Source of the DNA: Sciurus carolinensis
Taxonomy: Eukaryota; Chordata; Mammalia; Rodentia; Sciuridae
Reading direction: 5' to 3'
NCBI RefSeq assembly: GCF_902686445.1
Contig: NC_062220.1
Location: forward strand, 112,516,643-112,580,642
DNA length: 64,000 nt
Shown here: in pieces, positions 1-11,565 of the stretch
Layout of the letters: the number at the start of each line of letters is the position of its first letter
How positions within the stretch are numbered: the first letter of the stretch is position 1
Made by a program: the position numbers and the translations under genes
Notes under the pieces: generated by a model
What the model was told of the DNA's origin: nothing
Database searches by the model: none
Seen by the model: only the letters and a program-made list of their open reading frames with translations

Positions 1-436
1 ACAAGATTTACGTGGCTCTGTCTCTGATTCTTACAAAATTAAAATGAATTCCACATGCAAAAAAGAAAACAAAGATGTCTCATGAGAACTGAGTTCAAGG
101 AAGACTATTAGGGAATGATGAGCACATAGAATATTTCATAACTTTAATTAATGGTCACTTCATTCTATCATCTATAAATTTGAACTTCATATAATGAATT
201 CAATGTGTATCATTCTTTCTGGTGTGTGTTCTTCAATTAGGTCAAGGTTTTTAAACTATAATCATAGTCAACATTGGTTTTACCATCTGCTTTTATTTTT
301 CTTTCAAAAATTTCTTCTTTGCCTACACATGCTAGAAAAAATGAATGATTTTTTATCAAATACAAGAGAACATGTACATGCAAAAAACTGCAGTAGTAAG
401 CAACCAGGCATAAAACACAAAAGGAAATTAAACAAA
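1..436. other. AT-rich sequence, nothing recognised
   Basis: No repeat family or exon recognised. The short open frames here overlap the neighbouring LTR on the other strand and show no domain-like sequence. Confidence 0.4.
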
Positions 437-663
437 ACATATAACACTGGCCCTTTCTCTGTCTTTGCTTCCTAGCCACCATAAGGTGTGCAACTTGGTT
501 CCACTTGCAGCATACCCCACCATGATGTTCTGCCCACTGTAGACCTGAATCAATAGGACAAAGTGACCATGAACCTCTGAAACTATAAACCAAAATAAAT
601 CTTTATTTCTCTTCAGTTGATTATGCCAGGTATTTGTCACAGCAATGCAAAGCTATCATGACA
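437..663 (+). mobile_element. MaLR-type solo LTR, 3' part
   Basis: The layout matches the 3' half of mammalian MaLR LTRs: a C-rich 'CACCATGATG' block, then 'CATGAACCTCTGAAACTATA', then an AATAAA poly(A) signal near 593 and an end of the type '...CTATCATGACA'. The 5' half is not recognisable. Subfamily not assigned. Confidence 0.55.
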
Positions 664-894
664 GAATGTAGAATAGGAGATAATATTTCAAAACTCATTT
701 TATGAAGCCAAAATAAACCTGGACCATAAGCCAGAAATACACTGTAATAAAAGAAAATAGTAAAGCAATGTCTTATGAACTTATTCACAAAAATTCTCCA
801 TAAAATAATATAAAATCAAATCTAGCAATATATAAAAATGAATAATACATTTTGATTATAGTGGGATAAATTGTGTTCTCTAAATAATTCTCAA

Positions 895-1044
895 GAAGAG
901 TGACATCAGCAAAATGGTAGAATATGAGTTTTCAACACTCATACCCCAACAGAAACAACAATGTTGACAATTACCCCCAATTAAGAGTACTATAGGGGAG
1001 TCCAGCTGTCCAGCACTGCTATAACTAAATAGTGTCTAAGCTTG
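895..1044 (+). mobile_element. Ancient L1 (L1M-type) 5' UTR fragment
   Basis: 'GACATCAGCAAAATGG' followed by a run about cytosine-rich 'CACTCATACCCCAACAG' resembles the first bases of old mammalian L1 5' UTRs. It probably continues after the MaLR insertion at 1045-1396 and joins the ORF1-like remains at 2290-4010. Confidence 0.4.
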
Positions 1045-1396
1045 TCTCCTGAGGGTTTGTGTATTGGAAACATGATCCACACTGTGGAAGTTTTAGAGTG
1101 GTGTGGATTCTCAAGAGTTAGGTGCTAGAGCAGTCCTTAGGTCAATTGGGTTGTGCTCTTGGAAGAAACTGTGGGACTACAACTCTACTCTGGCTTCCCA
1201 TTTTGCAATATGATCAACCTTTCACACATGAACTCCCACCATCATGCCATCTACTCTTAGGGACTTACTAAAGCCCAAATCAATTTGTCCCCCTGCCCTT
1301 TGATTTTTAGTCTTTAAAACTTAGAACTAAATAAACTTTTCTTTATAAGATAGCTTCCTTCCACTATTTAATTTTAATAACAAAAAATGGATTAAG
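1045..1396 (+). mobile_element. MaLR-type solo LTR
   Basis: Internal landmarks fit a MaLR LTR: 'CACCATCATGCCATCTAC', an 'AAATCAATTTGT' block, an 'AAATAAACTTTTC' poly(A) signal near 1329 and a terminal 'GGATTAAGACAA'. Inserted in older L1 sequence. Ends approximate. Confidence 0.5.
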
Positions 1397-1829
1397 ACAA
1401 TCAGAGATTTCAGCATCCCACTGAATAGAAAAAAAAAATTCAATATAAACACATTGGGTGGGGTCAAGAAAAATAGTTTTTCTTTACGTTCACTTGACCT
1501 TTACTGCAAGGTGACACAGTTTAGTTCCAAGAGTGCCTCCCACCATGATTTCTCTCATAAGGGAAAGTGAGAATATAGTGAATGTTCATCTTCCCCAGCT
1601 ATACAAGATGCTACTCAAGATGCCCATTTCTTTGTTGTTGAACCCAAAACAAGAATGGGATCATCACAGCTAAATCATCTGAAAGGGGAAAGCTAAGAAC
1701 TCTGAAAAGGAGTCAGGGCTCACAGCAATGAGGTATGGAACAAAACAAAGAGCCACAATTTTTACTAACTGCCTCATAAACTCTATCAAAAGGCAAGCCC
1801 CAAAACTTTTAGTACACTTTATCTGATAT
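1397..1829 (+). mobile_element. Probable ancient L1 5' UTR, continued
   Basis: Lies between two MaLR LTRs and is colinear with L1M-like sequence on both sides. No open frame survives. The assignment rests mainly on position. Confidence 0.3.
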
Positions 1830-2287
1830 GTTAATCAGCTTTTCATCACTCTGATCAAAATATCTGACATGAACAACTTAAAGGAGAAAAGAGTTATTTT
1901 GACTTTTGGTTTCAAATCTAGTGCCTTGTCAACTGGCTCCCTTGCCTTGGACATAAAGTGAGGCAGAACATTATGGTGTAAGGACATGGTCATGCAAATC
2001 TATGCAGTTCACAACAGCAAGGAAAAATAGAAAGAGAAATGAAATGGCCAAGGACAAGATACAGTCCCCAAGAATACACCCCAGTAATACACCTTCTATA
2101 GTTTCTATCCCTTTCTAGTGGTCCATTTAAGTTATTAATCTACCAGATGGATTAATCCACTACTGAGGTAAATGTCCTAATGATTCAATCATTTCCTAAA
2201 GTTACACTTCTGAACACTATTTCACTGGAGACCAAATCCTCAACACATGAGTCCTTGGAGGGTTCACTTCATATCTAAACCATAGTA
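1830..2287 (-). mobile_element. MaLR-type solo LTR, minus strand
   Basis: Read on the minus strand it has the MaLR order. The plus-strand start 'ATCAGCTTTTCATCACTCTG' is the reverse complement of a MaLR 3' end, and the plus-strand end '...ATATCTAAACCATAGTAC' is the complement of a MaLR 5' end. Confidence 0.5.
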
Positions 2288-3192
2288 CCTACAGACTCCC
2301 AATTAACTCATGTACAACCCTAGCATTCCAGTGCCTTTCAATGACTCCCCTATATAGTATACAGAAGCTTTGGAAGTTTTTGCATGGGAAATGCAGACAA
2401 TTAGCTAGATTTAAAGAGATTGGAGAAGGTACTTAAAATTTTTCAGGGCATGCCTAGGGAAAATAAACAAGAATCTCTCAGCACTCAGCCTGACATTGTG
2501 GAAATAAGAAAAGGCATACAATCCTAAAGTTCCCTCCCAAAAATAAATAAAATGAGAATTAGAACAGGTTCATCCATAGAAAAAATTTGTGAAATCCAGA
2601 AACTTAAGCCAGTTTGAATCTCAAACCCAGGCAATAAGCACTGAAAGAGACAACTGTTTTATCAAATGAGAATACAGTGCTATAATAGTTCTAGGAAAAT
2701 GGGAAAAATCAAGGAAACAAAACACTAACAAAGGAACATAATAATTTTCTAGCAACTGACAAAAAGAAATAGATATCTATAAATTTCCTGAAAAAGAATT
2801 AAAAATAATTTCTCTAAGAAAGCTGAGCAAGTTATAAGATAACACAAATGGACAATGGAGCAAATTCAGGAAAACAATACATGAATAAAGAAAGTTCAAC
2901 AAGCAGATAGAAGTCATAAAATGGAACCAAACAGCATCTGGAGCTAAGGAATACAATGAATTAAATGAAAATTATAATGAAGGGTTTCAATTGTACCCTC
3001 AATGAAGCACAAAAAAAAAATCTGTGAGGACATGTCATTTAAAATTTTACAATCAGAGAAAAAATTTTAAAAGAATGAAATGCAATGGTGAAAATCTGTG
3101 AGATTTATGGGATAACATGAAATGAATCAATCTATGCATGATAATAACACTAGAAGAAGAGTAAGAGAAGGGGAGTGTTTATTTAAATAAAT
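2288..3192 (+). mobile_element. Ancient L1 (L1M-type) 5' UTR/ORF1 remains
   Basis: A-rich sequence with an L1 ORF1-like stretch around 2920-2965 ('AACAGCATCTGGAGCTAAGG', 'GAATACAATGAATTAAATGA'). The frame is full of stops. It is continued at 3830-4010 after a younger L1 insertion. Confidence 0.5.
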
Positions 3193-3828
3193 AGTAGCTT
3201 ACTCTCTGGGAAGTAGTTTGGAGATTCCTCAGAAAACTTGGAATGGACCCATCTTTTGACCCAGTTATCCCACTCCTCGGTTTATACCCAAAGAACTTAA
3301 AATCAGCATACTTCAGTAACACAGCCATATCAACATTTATAGCAGCTCAATTCACGATAGCTAGATTGTGGAACCAACCTAGATGCCCTTCAACAGATGA
3401 ATGAATAATGAAATTGTAGTATATATACACAACAGGATATTATTCAGCCATAAAGAAGAATAAAATTATGGTATTCGCAGGTAAATGAATGGAATTGGAG
3501 AATATCATGCTAAGTGAAATAAGCCAATCTCAAAAAACCAAAGGTTGAATGTTTTCCCTGATAAGTAGATGATGATATATAATGGGGGTGGCGGGAGTGG
3601 AGAGTGAGAGAAGAATGGAGGAACTTTATATTACATAGAGGAAATGAGAGGGAGGAGGGGGTATGAAAAATGGTTGAATGAGACAGACATCATATGTACA
3701 TGTATGATTACATAAATGGTATAAATGTACATCATGCACAACCAGAGAAACAAAAAGATGTACCCCATTTGTGTACAATGAAGGAAAATACAGTCTGTTA
3801 AAAAAAAAATTAAAAAAAATAAAAAGTA
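3193..3828 (+). mobile_element. 5'-truncated L1, 3' end of ORF2 plus 3' UTR
   Basis: The sequence matches the C-terminal ORF2 and 3' UTR of the full-length L1s at 36531 and 50452: 'GACCCAGTTATCCCACTCCT', 'CAACAGATGAATGAATAATG', a G-rich 3' UTR tract near 3580 and an A-rich tail at about 3800-3828. The flanks share 'AGTAGCT' (left near 3192, right near 3826), a likely target-site duplication. ORF2 has an early stop. Confidence 0.85.
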
Positions 3829-4010
3829 GCTCAAAACTTCCCACATCTTAGGGACAATGTAGACATCACATTTGTAAAACTTAAAAATCTCCAAATAGGA
3901 TAAACCTAAAGAAGATTACACTGAGATACATTATAATCAAATAATCAAAAGTCAAAGACAATGAGAGAATTTTGAGAGCAGACCAGGAAAAACTACTTGC
4001 CATGCATGTG
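3829..4010 (+). mobile_element. Ancient L1 ORF1 C-terminal remains
   Basis: 'ATCAAATAATCAAAAGTCAA' and 'GCAGACCAGGAAAAACTAC' match the end of old L1 ORF1 (the 'NQIIKSQRQ...SRPGKTT' region). It continues the element at 2288-3192, so the younger L1 at 3193 split it. Confidence 0.5.
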
Positions 4011-4519
4011 GAATCTCCACAAGGCCATTGATGAAAGGCTTAACTCTTTCTTTGTCTATGCTCTTGAAATGATGCCCTAAATATCACTTCTCATAATATG
4101 TTTTGGCAATAACTAGACAAAAATTTGAAATTATTTTCCCTCTACATAGACCACAGTTGCTAGTTTTCCATGATCCATACTTAAAGTAAACTAAAATCAG
4201 TTAGCAGCACAGACATTTTACTGTGATACTTGAAGTACCTGAGGAGAAATCCTAGCTGGAAAGCTCTTGTCAATTAAAATTAATGAAGTTACTAGAAAGA
4301 AAAAGATTCCAGCTAGATAAGGACTAATTCATGTATGATTGGGATTGGGTAAAAGGTAGAACCAGAATTTTCTTTTAGAAACCACTTTGAATTCATCCCA
4401 ACACTGAAAGAAATTACAAAGAATATCAAAAGTACAAAATTATAGATTATTTCTATCAAGAGTAGGACATTCTACATATTGTGACATAGACAATGTTGTC
4501 CTAGAAATGCTTTCAAATA
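4011..4519. other. No recognised feature
   Basis: AT-rich intergenic sequence. No repeat or exon seen. Confidence 0.3.
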
Positions 4520-4710
4520 TTTTCACCACATCCTTGTCTTCCCGTATGGCATAGCAGTTACCTTACCTTGGTGTTTATTTGCTTATGTTCTTATATTCAT
4601 TTGCCTTGTATGTCCCCTTTTTTGTTATTTGGTCAGTGTCTTTCTCTTATTCATCACTAGCATCTAGAATAAGGCCTGGTACATATCAGAAACTCAGTTT
4701 TGGAAACTCA
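4520..4710 (+). mobile_element. L2-like 3' end fragment
   Basis: 'CATCTAGAATAAGGCCTGGT' followed by 'ACATATCAGAAACTCA' resembles the 3' end of LINE-2 ('agcctagaacagtgcctggcacatagtag...'). Strongly decayed. Confidence 0.35.
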
Positions 4711-4778
4711 TGGGCCACTTTACTATTATAGGATCAAGAGAAGAAAAGTAACACAAGAGAACCTCAAAAAGGGAATTG

Positions 4779-5016
4779 GGCAGGAGGGTGGGGTGCAGTG
4801 AGGCAGTCCTGTAATACCAGTGGCTCAACCTCCTGAGCCAGGAGGATTCAAGATCAAAGCCAGCCTCAGGAAAAGCAGGGCATCTAAGTAACTCAGGGAG
4901 ACCCTATCTCTAAATAAAATACAAAATAGGGCTAGGTGGTGTGGTTCAGTTGTCTGGTGACACTGAGTTCAATCCCAGGTAACATGTGGTCCCCCAACCC
5001 CCACCCAAAAAAAGAC
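4779..5016 (+). mobile_element. B1-dID dimeric SINE (MEN-type)
   Basis: Left half is B1-like ('CCTGTAATACCAGTGGCTCA', 'CAAAGCCAGCCTCAG', 'ACCCTATCTCTAAATAAAAT'). Right half is dID ('GGGCTAGGTGGTGTGGTTCA', 'GAGTTCAATCCCAGGTA'), then an A-rich tail. Decayed, with small indels. Confidence 0.8.
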
Positions 5017-5419
5017 AATTGGTAAAAGCAAAGAGTGAGATGGACTGTTTATTTTGACCAGGTGAGATCAGAGTCTGAATATACTGTCAAAACTGAAAAC
5101 AGGAAGGAGACATGTGAAATTTGAATGTTTAGGTGGGGTTGACCCCAGAATGCCATAGATGTCCAAGAAAGTTCAAATATTATTGTCTGTTCTGATTCAG
5201 ACATCTGATAGAGCTATTCTTCAAATAACAGGAGGTTGCTAACACCAAAAATACTAATATTAGCATATCTTCCATCATTTTATAATGGAAAACTGTCTTA
5301 AAGTTCAATATCTGAATAAATATTTGTGTTTCCTATTGTTTTTTCACCAAGAGACAATATATAGAAACATATTTAAGATTAATATCTTGATAAATAAATA
5401 TGTATGTATCCCATTAATC
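5017..5419. other. No recognised feature
   Basis: Unassigned AT-rich sequence between a SINE and an LTR. Confidence 0.3.
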
Positions 5420-5855
5420 TGGATATATTCTGGGTATGAGGTGACACCCAAAAGCTCCTGTTAATGCAGGACTATTCAGAGGCAAAATGATTGCATTATG
5501 AGATCTGTAACCTAACCAGTACATCTTAGTTTCGATGAACTGACTGGCAGGTGGGGTGTGATTAGGGGCATGCCATGAAAGGGAATATTCCCTGTAGCCC
5601 CTCCCCCTCTTCCTCTGCTGCCTGATACCCCAGCCCTGCCCCCCTCCCCCCACTTCCACCTCCACCATGAGCTGAGCAGCTTTCCTCCACGGGGCCTTTC
5701 TTCCATAATGTGCTGCTCCACCGTGCGCCCAGAGTAATAGATTCAGCTGTCTAATGAACTGAGAGCTCTGAAACCATGAGACTCAAATACACTTTTGCTC
5801 CTCCAAGTTCTTGTTGAGTGTTTTGGAAACAGCCACAGAAAATCTAATTAAAACA
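5420..5855 (+). mobile_element. MaLR-type solo LTR
   Basis: Starts near a 'TATTCTGGGTATGAGGTG' version of the MaLR 5' end, has a C-rich centre (5590-5670), 'AAACCATGAGACTCAAATAC' and ends '...ATCTAATTAAAACA'. The canonical AATAAA is changed to AATACA. Same layout as the copy at 59495-59912. Confidence 0.7.
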
Positions 5856-6510
5856 GTGGATAAGTCTTAAGGTTAAAATGTCAATAATTAATCGTATCCC
5901 TAATGGACTCAAGTTACCAATTATAATTCTTTCCTGCAATGAAAATATCCCATTGATAAACCTTATCATAATGTAAGGCTTTAGCTTCCTGGGATGAGAT
6001 CCTGACTTGATATTATGAGAACGTCTTATTGGAATGGAGTGATGTGTTACTTTCATTGTTGTGTGTTAATGATGAAAGAACAGAGGTGCACTGAGCTCAG
6101 AACAATGCCCTTGAGCCAAATGTAGCCTAAATGTTATTACAGCACATTGTGCTCATACAAGTTTTGAAGTTACTAAAATAGAACAATGGAGTAGCAGAAC
6201 TGAGTTAGCATGCCTGGGAGGTCAGCACTAAGCTGATGATCACATTTAAATCATGTAGCAGTGGTTAAAATGATAACGAAGATGACTTGTAAGATAGCCC
6301 TGCATGCTCAAATACAAGAGTTAATAAAGGAAACTATGAAACACAAAATATCTTTTCCAGCTATGAATTACAAAAAGTTTTATCTTTAGCAAAATATCAC
6401 CAGTTATCATAATGAATTAAATTTGATTTTTGAAGAATGTTGTGGTATTTACTTAACAAATATTTTTGGTGCTATAAATGTAAATAAGTTAGGACTAGGG
6501 TTTTAGCTAC
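5856..6510. other. No recognised feature
   Basis: Single-copy-looking AT-rich sequence. I see no exon or repeat family. Confidence 0.3.
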
Positions 6511-6570
6511 CCTTAGGGTACTTAGGATACCTTAGGGTACTTAGGGTACCCTTAGGGTATACTTAGGGTA
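6511..6570 (+). repeat. 10-bp minisatellite with TTAGGG core
   Basis: Six consecutive 10-bp units, each a variant of 'CTTAGGGTAC'; one has TTAGGA. Five of the six contain an intact TTAGGG hexamer. The period is 10, not 6, so it is not a plain telomeric array. Confidence 0.9.
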
Positions 6571-6618
6571 AAGTATGTGCTCAGCCTAAGTGAGACTCTG
6601 GGCTAGATCTCCAGCATC
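6571..6618 (+). mobile_element. ID SINE remnant, 3' half
   Basis: 'GTATGTGCTCAGCCTAAGTG' and 'CTGGGCTAGATCTCCAGCAT' match the centre and B-box end of ID elements. The 5' half is missing and the minisatellite abuts it. Confidence 0.5.
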
Positions 6619-6623
6619 AAAAG

Positions 6624-6672
6624 ACAGATAGATAGGTAGATACAGATAGATAGATGACAGATAGATGGATAA
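6624..6672 (+). repeat. (GATA)n microsatellite, imperfect
   Basis: GATA/GACA/GGTA tetranucleotides directly downstream of the ID remnant, probably grown out of its A-rich tail. Confidence 0.85.
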
Positions 6673-7164
6673 GTATAAAGAATTTATACATATGAAAATA
6701 TCATAATAAAATAATATAGAGAGAATGATTAGCATAAAATAATTATAATAATAATAGGAACATTGAGATATTTTTCCTTTGAAAGGAGGCCCAGATTTAT
6801 TACTATGTGAATAATAATACATCAACATCAATCTACAGCTTTGTTAAAAATAATGAAAATTTCAACTGACTACAGAAATCAAACTCTCCTGGGATGGCAA
6901 ACTGGGAGTGTCATTTAGAGCATTGTGGTGAGTTGTTCATGCTGTGCAAATATAAAAACCCACCACCCTGGGCTAAAATTAGTGAATTGTTTGCTTTATT
7001 CAATTTTCCCATTTTCTGTTTCTAATTATTTTTCTGTTTTGTAATTTTAAATCACTTCACCTAACTTCCTTTGGTTGAATTCACATTTTTTTCTTATTAA
7101 GATGAATACTTAATTAATTCATATTTATTTCTTCAAAAAACAAAAAGGTTATTTAATACATGCC
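6673..7164. other. No recognised feature
   Basis: AT-rich sequence with no assigned repeat or exon. Confidence 0.3.
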
Positions 7165-7365
7165 TCTTGTAAGACACAGTGGTGCATACTTAAAATCCCA
7201 GGTACTTGGGGGTCTGAGGCTGGAGGATCATAAGTTCTAAACCAACCTCAGCAAGTTAGCAAGACCATGTCTCAAAATAAAGCTTTTTAAACAGTTGAGG
7301 GAGCTGAGGAGGTAGCTAACTTGCCCTTTATCAACCCTCAGTACCACAAAAAAAGAAAAGAAACA
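7165..7365 (+). mobile_element. B1-dID dimeric SINE, old
   Basis: B1-like left half ('AAAATCCCAGGTACTTGGGG', 'CAACCTCAGCAAGTTAGCAA', 'CATGTCTCAAAATAAA') and degenerate dID right half ending 'ACCCTCAGTACCACAAAA' with an A-rich tail. Confidence 0.75.
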
Positions 7366-8769
7366 TGCCTCTTACATCTAATTATTTTGGGTAATTGGTA
7401 GTTTTTAGAATTTATTTCATAAATACTCTGGAAGGAGAGTTTTAATTTTGTGTTTCACTTAATATTTGTATATGGCAGTTGTTACTGCTGATGGTGATTT
7501 TATTTTAAAATTGACAATGTTTTGGGATTTTAGGCTAAGTTCTCTTTATTAATGTCTCAATTTTTCATTGTCATTGATGCAAACATTGGTAGTTTAAAAT
7601 TTATTGAGAATTTTGGTTTGTTTCTATAAATATTTTCTATATATTTAAAAAGTAAGAGTATTTTCTGCTCATTAGATACAAAATTATACATATGCCTATT
7701 AAAGCAAGCTTATTGTATTTTTCAAATTCATTTTATTATTGTTTATTATTATTTGAGAATTGAAAAGAAAAGGAATAGTAAAGTAGCAAATTGCAGTTGA
7801 GACATTGTCAAATTCTTATGTGTCAAAGACTTTAATAATTTTGAGGCTGTGTCATTTCACATTAAAATCTGTGAATGCCATAATTCAATTGCAGAATCCA
7901 CCATTTTTACTAATGCAACCTAAAACTCTTTCTGATGTTTCCATGAAAATCTCTGTGCTTTGTCCATTAGGGTTAATTTTGTCCACTCCTCAAGTTCCTT
8001 CTGCTATCACCAAACAAAACTTCCCACTCTGTTCTAAATTGTATCTTATCAGTATATTGCTTTTCTTTTTTAACAACTAAACTGTTTACAACTTTACCTA
8101 CGTGCTTCTCATGTACAGACATGTGGCCTTTAATATGAATTTCATTAGTCATATGTATGAATATGTACAGCAATGCTTGCCATATGTATTGAGGTTTAGT
8201 CTTTCTTCTGACTTGTTTACTTTTTCATGCTTTTTTCGAGTTTTTTTTTTCATCTGTTGCTATATTGATTATGTATCCTTTACACCCTCATACTCTTTTT
8301 TTTGAAAGTTAAAAAAATTATCTTATTCCATTTGTAGTTAATTTAAATATATGAACTTTTTATATGTTTGAATATGCAACTTTATATGTTAATTTTAAAT
8401 ATATTATAGTAAATTTGAAAAATGATATCTATATAAATACTATAACATTTATTATCCCCATCTGTGAAAGTGAGAAATTGAAGATGTTTTTATACTGTCT
8501 CTTTTCCAATACACTGTCTAATATTTTGCGATTTTTTTCTGCATTTTCATGTATTGAATTATTCTTTTTTATATTATGCATCTTTACTTCCAACAATTTT
8601 TCATGTGTGTATTTCTTTATAAAACATTGATAAATTATTTATCTGGAACAGGTTTAATTATATAACATCATTCCCTTTAAATAATTCCTTCATCTTCTTG
8701 TAATTAATTATGGTTATTAATTTCAATCTTTGCAAAACAAAACTTTCCAGCAATTTTTAAGAACTCATG
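7366..8769. other. Long AT-rich stretch, nothing firmly recognised
   Basis: Very T-rich sequence with short open frames of low complexity. Some of it may be decayed L1, but no diagnostic motif was found. Confidence 0.3.
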
Positions 8770-9200
8770 GGTATTATGGATTGTATTTTGCTCCTTCTGT
8801 CAATGATATGTTGAAATTCTAGTCCTAAGAACCCTAGAATGTAACCTTATTTGAAGATAAATGTTGAACGTATAATGATGATGAGTTCATATTGGAATAG
8901 GATAGATTGCTAACTGGGGGTCATATAGAAGAAGAAAGGAACACAGATAAACAAACATGAAGGGATTCAGAGAATAAAGTTCTTCTGCTGCACTCAAGGA
9001 ACACCAACTTTTGCCAACAAATCACCAGAAGTTAGAAAGAGGCAAGGAAGGATTCTACCCAGAGTTTCAGAGGAAACATTACACCACCAACACTTTTGTT
9101 TCAACTTTATAGCTTCCAGAGCTGAGACAATATATTTCTGTTGTTTTAAATGACCCCTTTTATGTACATTGTTTTGCAACCCTATAAAGGTAATAAGATG
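8770..9200 (+). mobile_element. MLT1-type MaLR LTR
   Basis: Several consensus blocks of MLT1 LTRs are visible in order: 'AGAATGTAACCTTATTTGAA', 'CAAGGAACACCAACTTTTGC', 'ATCACCAGAAGTTAGAAAGA', 'GAGGCAAGGAAGGATTCTAC' and 'CTGAGACAATATATTTCTGT'. Old and without an open frame. Confidence 0.8.
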
Positions 9201-9375
9201 AGGTGGTATCATTTATAATTTTTGATCCTCTTGGACATGTATTTCTGTTAATTAAAACATGAATTTATTAAAACCCCCAAAGGAAATTTAGGTCACAGGT
9301 TTTTTTTCTCAACACTTGAATCAGCGTTTCATTTTTGTTTTGTTTTGCTTCATTTTTTAGTGTTTGTTTTTTCAT

Positions 9376-9418
9376 TGTTGTTGGTTTTTGTTGTTGTTGT
9401 TGGTGGTGGTGGTGGTTT
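9376..9418 (+). repeat. (GTT)n/(GGT)n microsatellite
   Basis: A run of GTT units changes into GGT units. It lies in a short frame giving a V/G-rich peptide that should not be read as a gene. Confidence 0.9.
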
Positions 9419-9790
9419 TGAAAATTTTTGTTCTGTTTGGTCTCTAGAACAAGAAATTTTTCTCAAGTACTTTATTATAATCAAGACTTGTCCTACAGAA
9501 ACAGATCCATTCTGTTCAGTTTTGGAAGTCCTCAGGAGGTTCTACTGGAATATTTTACATTTATGTATAAAACAATATGTTTCTTTGCTATCTTTGCTTG
9601 AGCTGTTCAATGTTGACAGAATTCCCTAATACATCCTGAAATAGTTCCAAGTGCTGATGTGGACTTTAACATATTATTATATTCTTTCTTCAGTTTAACT
9701 TATATTTGCTAAGGGTGAACTTTTTCTCAGTGATGTCAGAAAAAGTGGTCTCTAAAAAAGTGTTTAGAGGAATTTATAAATGGCATCTGC

Positions 9791-9838
9791 TTTTTGTCTT
9801 GTCTCTTTACCTACTTTTTGTCTTGTCTCTTTACCTAC
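9791..9838 (+). repeat. Perfect 24-bp tandem duplication
   Basis: A 24-bp unit beginning 'TTTTTGTCTTGTC' and ending 'TTTACCTAC' occurs twice head to tail without a mismatch (9791-9814 and 9815-9838). Confidence 0.95.
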
Positions 9839-10344
9839 TGGATGTTGTCTGTGTCGTTGGTCACTCTAACTGGACTTGAGTTTACTTCAAAGCTGGGAGG
9901 CTTCAGATTTGTGACAGGGTTATACTTTGGAAAAGGGGTTCATCCACCAAGTCCATCATTTCTTATTCTAAAGTTACCTCATTTTGGAGTTAAGAACCTT
10001 CATTCTAAGTTTCAAAAGACATATTTTCCTTGGAACAGGTTCCTGAATCTCCTAACAGACACCTGAGTAGGTCCACAATTGTTGACCATCACCTCTCTGA
10101 ATTTTAGACATGTGAATAGCATGGGTTAATCTGATACAGAAGAACTCTTGATCCATAGCCCAACAATGCAGCTACCCTATGGACATGAGCCCATGGTGAG
10201 TGTGGATCACCAGCAGCATAATCTTTTCTATCTGGTATTGGCAGAAGTTCTATAGTAGTTGTAGAAATTCTGGAAAAGCCTTAAAAGGTGTTTCTATTGT
10301 TGAGGATTTTTCTTTGTAATTATAAAAATGTGACTAGAAGAAAA

Positions 10345-11565
10345 AGTAGGCCCACATCTCCATCATGTCAGCTTAGGAACTGAATCTCTCAATAAGACTT
10401 CTGAAGTGCAAGAAGTAAAATCACGAATCAATAAATGTGATGGAGCTGGGATTGTGGCTCAGTGGTCGAGTACTTGCCTAGCACGTGTGAGGCACTGGGT
10501 TTGATCCTCAGCACCACATAAAAGTAAATAAATACATTTTTTTAAAACAAGAATCAATAAATGGAATTGTATCAAACTAAAAAGCTTCTTCATAGCAAAG
10601 GAAATAATCAAGAACATGAAAAGAGAGCCTAGAAAATGGGAGAAAAATCTTTGATACCTGCACCTCAGAGCGTTAACCTCCAGGATATATAAAGAACTCA
10701 AAAAACTTAACACCCCCCCCAAAAAAAACAACAATCAAATAACCCAGTCAATTAATGGGCAAAGGAACTGAATGAACCCTTCACAGAAGAAATATGAATG
10801 GTCAACAAATATATGAAAAAATGTTCAACATCACTAGCAATTGGAGAGATGCAAATTAAAATGACCCTGAAATTTCATCTCATTCCAGTCAGAATGGCAA
10901 TTATCAAGAATACAAGAAACAAATGTTGGCGAGGATGTGGAGAAAAAGGCACATTCATACATTGCTGGAGGGACTGCAAATTGGTGCAACTACTCTGGAA
11001 AGCAGTATGAAGAGTCCTCAGAAAACTTGGAATAGATCCATCATTTGACCCAGTTATCCCATTCCTCAGCATACAGCCAAAGGACTTAAAATTAGATATG
11101 ATAGTGATGTGGCCACATGATTGTTCATGGCAATTCAATTTCAGCATAGTTAAGTTATGGAACCAACCTTTGACAGATGAATAGATAAAGAAAATATGGT
11201 TCACATACCCAATGGAACACTGCTTAGTCATAAAGAAGAAACAAATTATGGCATTTGCTGGTAAATGGATGGAGATGAAGAATATCATGCTAAGCAAAAT
11301 AAGCCAAACCCTAAAAACTGAAGGCCGAATGTTCTCTCTGATACGTGAATGCTGACTCACAGTAGGCTGGAGAAGGGAGGACTGGAGTTTCACTGAATTG
11401 GACAGGGGTGAGCAGGGAGGAGGGGATCGGAATGGGAAAGACAGTAGAATAAATCAGACATAACTTTCGTATTTTCATATAGGAATACAAGACCAGTGTT
11501 AACTGTCAAAATACATTCTACTGTCATGTGCAACTGAAAAGAACAAAATATTTAAAAAAGAAAAA
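10345..11565 (+). mobile_element. 5'-truncated L1, ORF2 C-terminus and 3' UTR
   Basis: Contains the ORF2 C-terminal region with the cysteine-rich motif (C-x3-C ... H-x4-C) encoded near 10925-10980, then 'GACCCAGTTATCCCATTCCT' and a 3' UTR ending in an A-rich tail. Its 3' UTR lacks the G-rich block of the younger copies and looks like another subfamily. An ID element is inserted at 10438-10550. The frame is broken by stops (for example after the 'WKAV' residues near 11010). Confidence 0.8.
10438..10550 (+). mobile_element. ID SINE inserted in L1
   Basis: tRNA-like body ('GATTGTGGCTCAGTGGTCGA' as box A region, 'GGTTTGATCCTCAGCACCAC' as box B end) and A-rich tail. A perfect 13-bp duplication, GAATCAATAAATG, lies at 10425-10437 and 10551-10563, which fixes the insertion site. 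Confidence 0.95.

Larger units (their letters stand above)
9201..10344. other. Mostly unassigned, with a G/T microsatellite and a 24-bp duplication
   Basis: Apart from the GTT/GGT tract (9376-9418) and the 24-bp tandem duplication (9791-9838), no repeat or exon is recognised. Confidence 0.3.

Noticed and set aside
10875..11393. A 172-codon minus-strand open frame
   Set aside because: It is antisense to the ORF2 C-terminus and 3' UTR of the L1 at 10345-11565.
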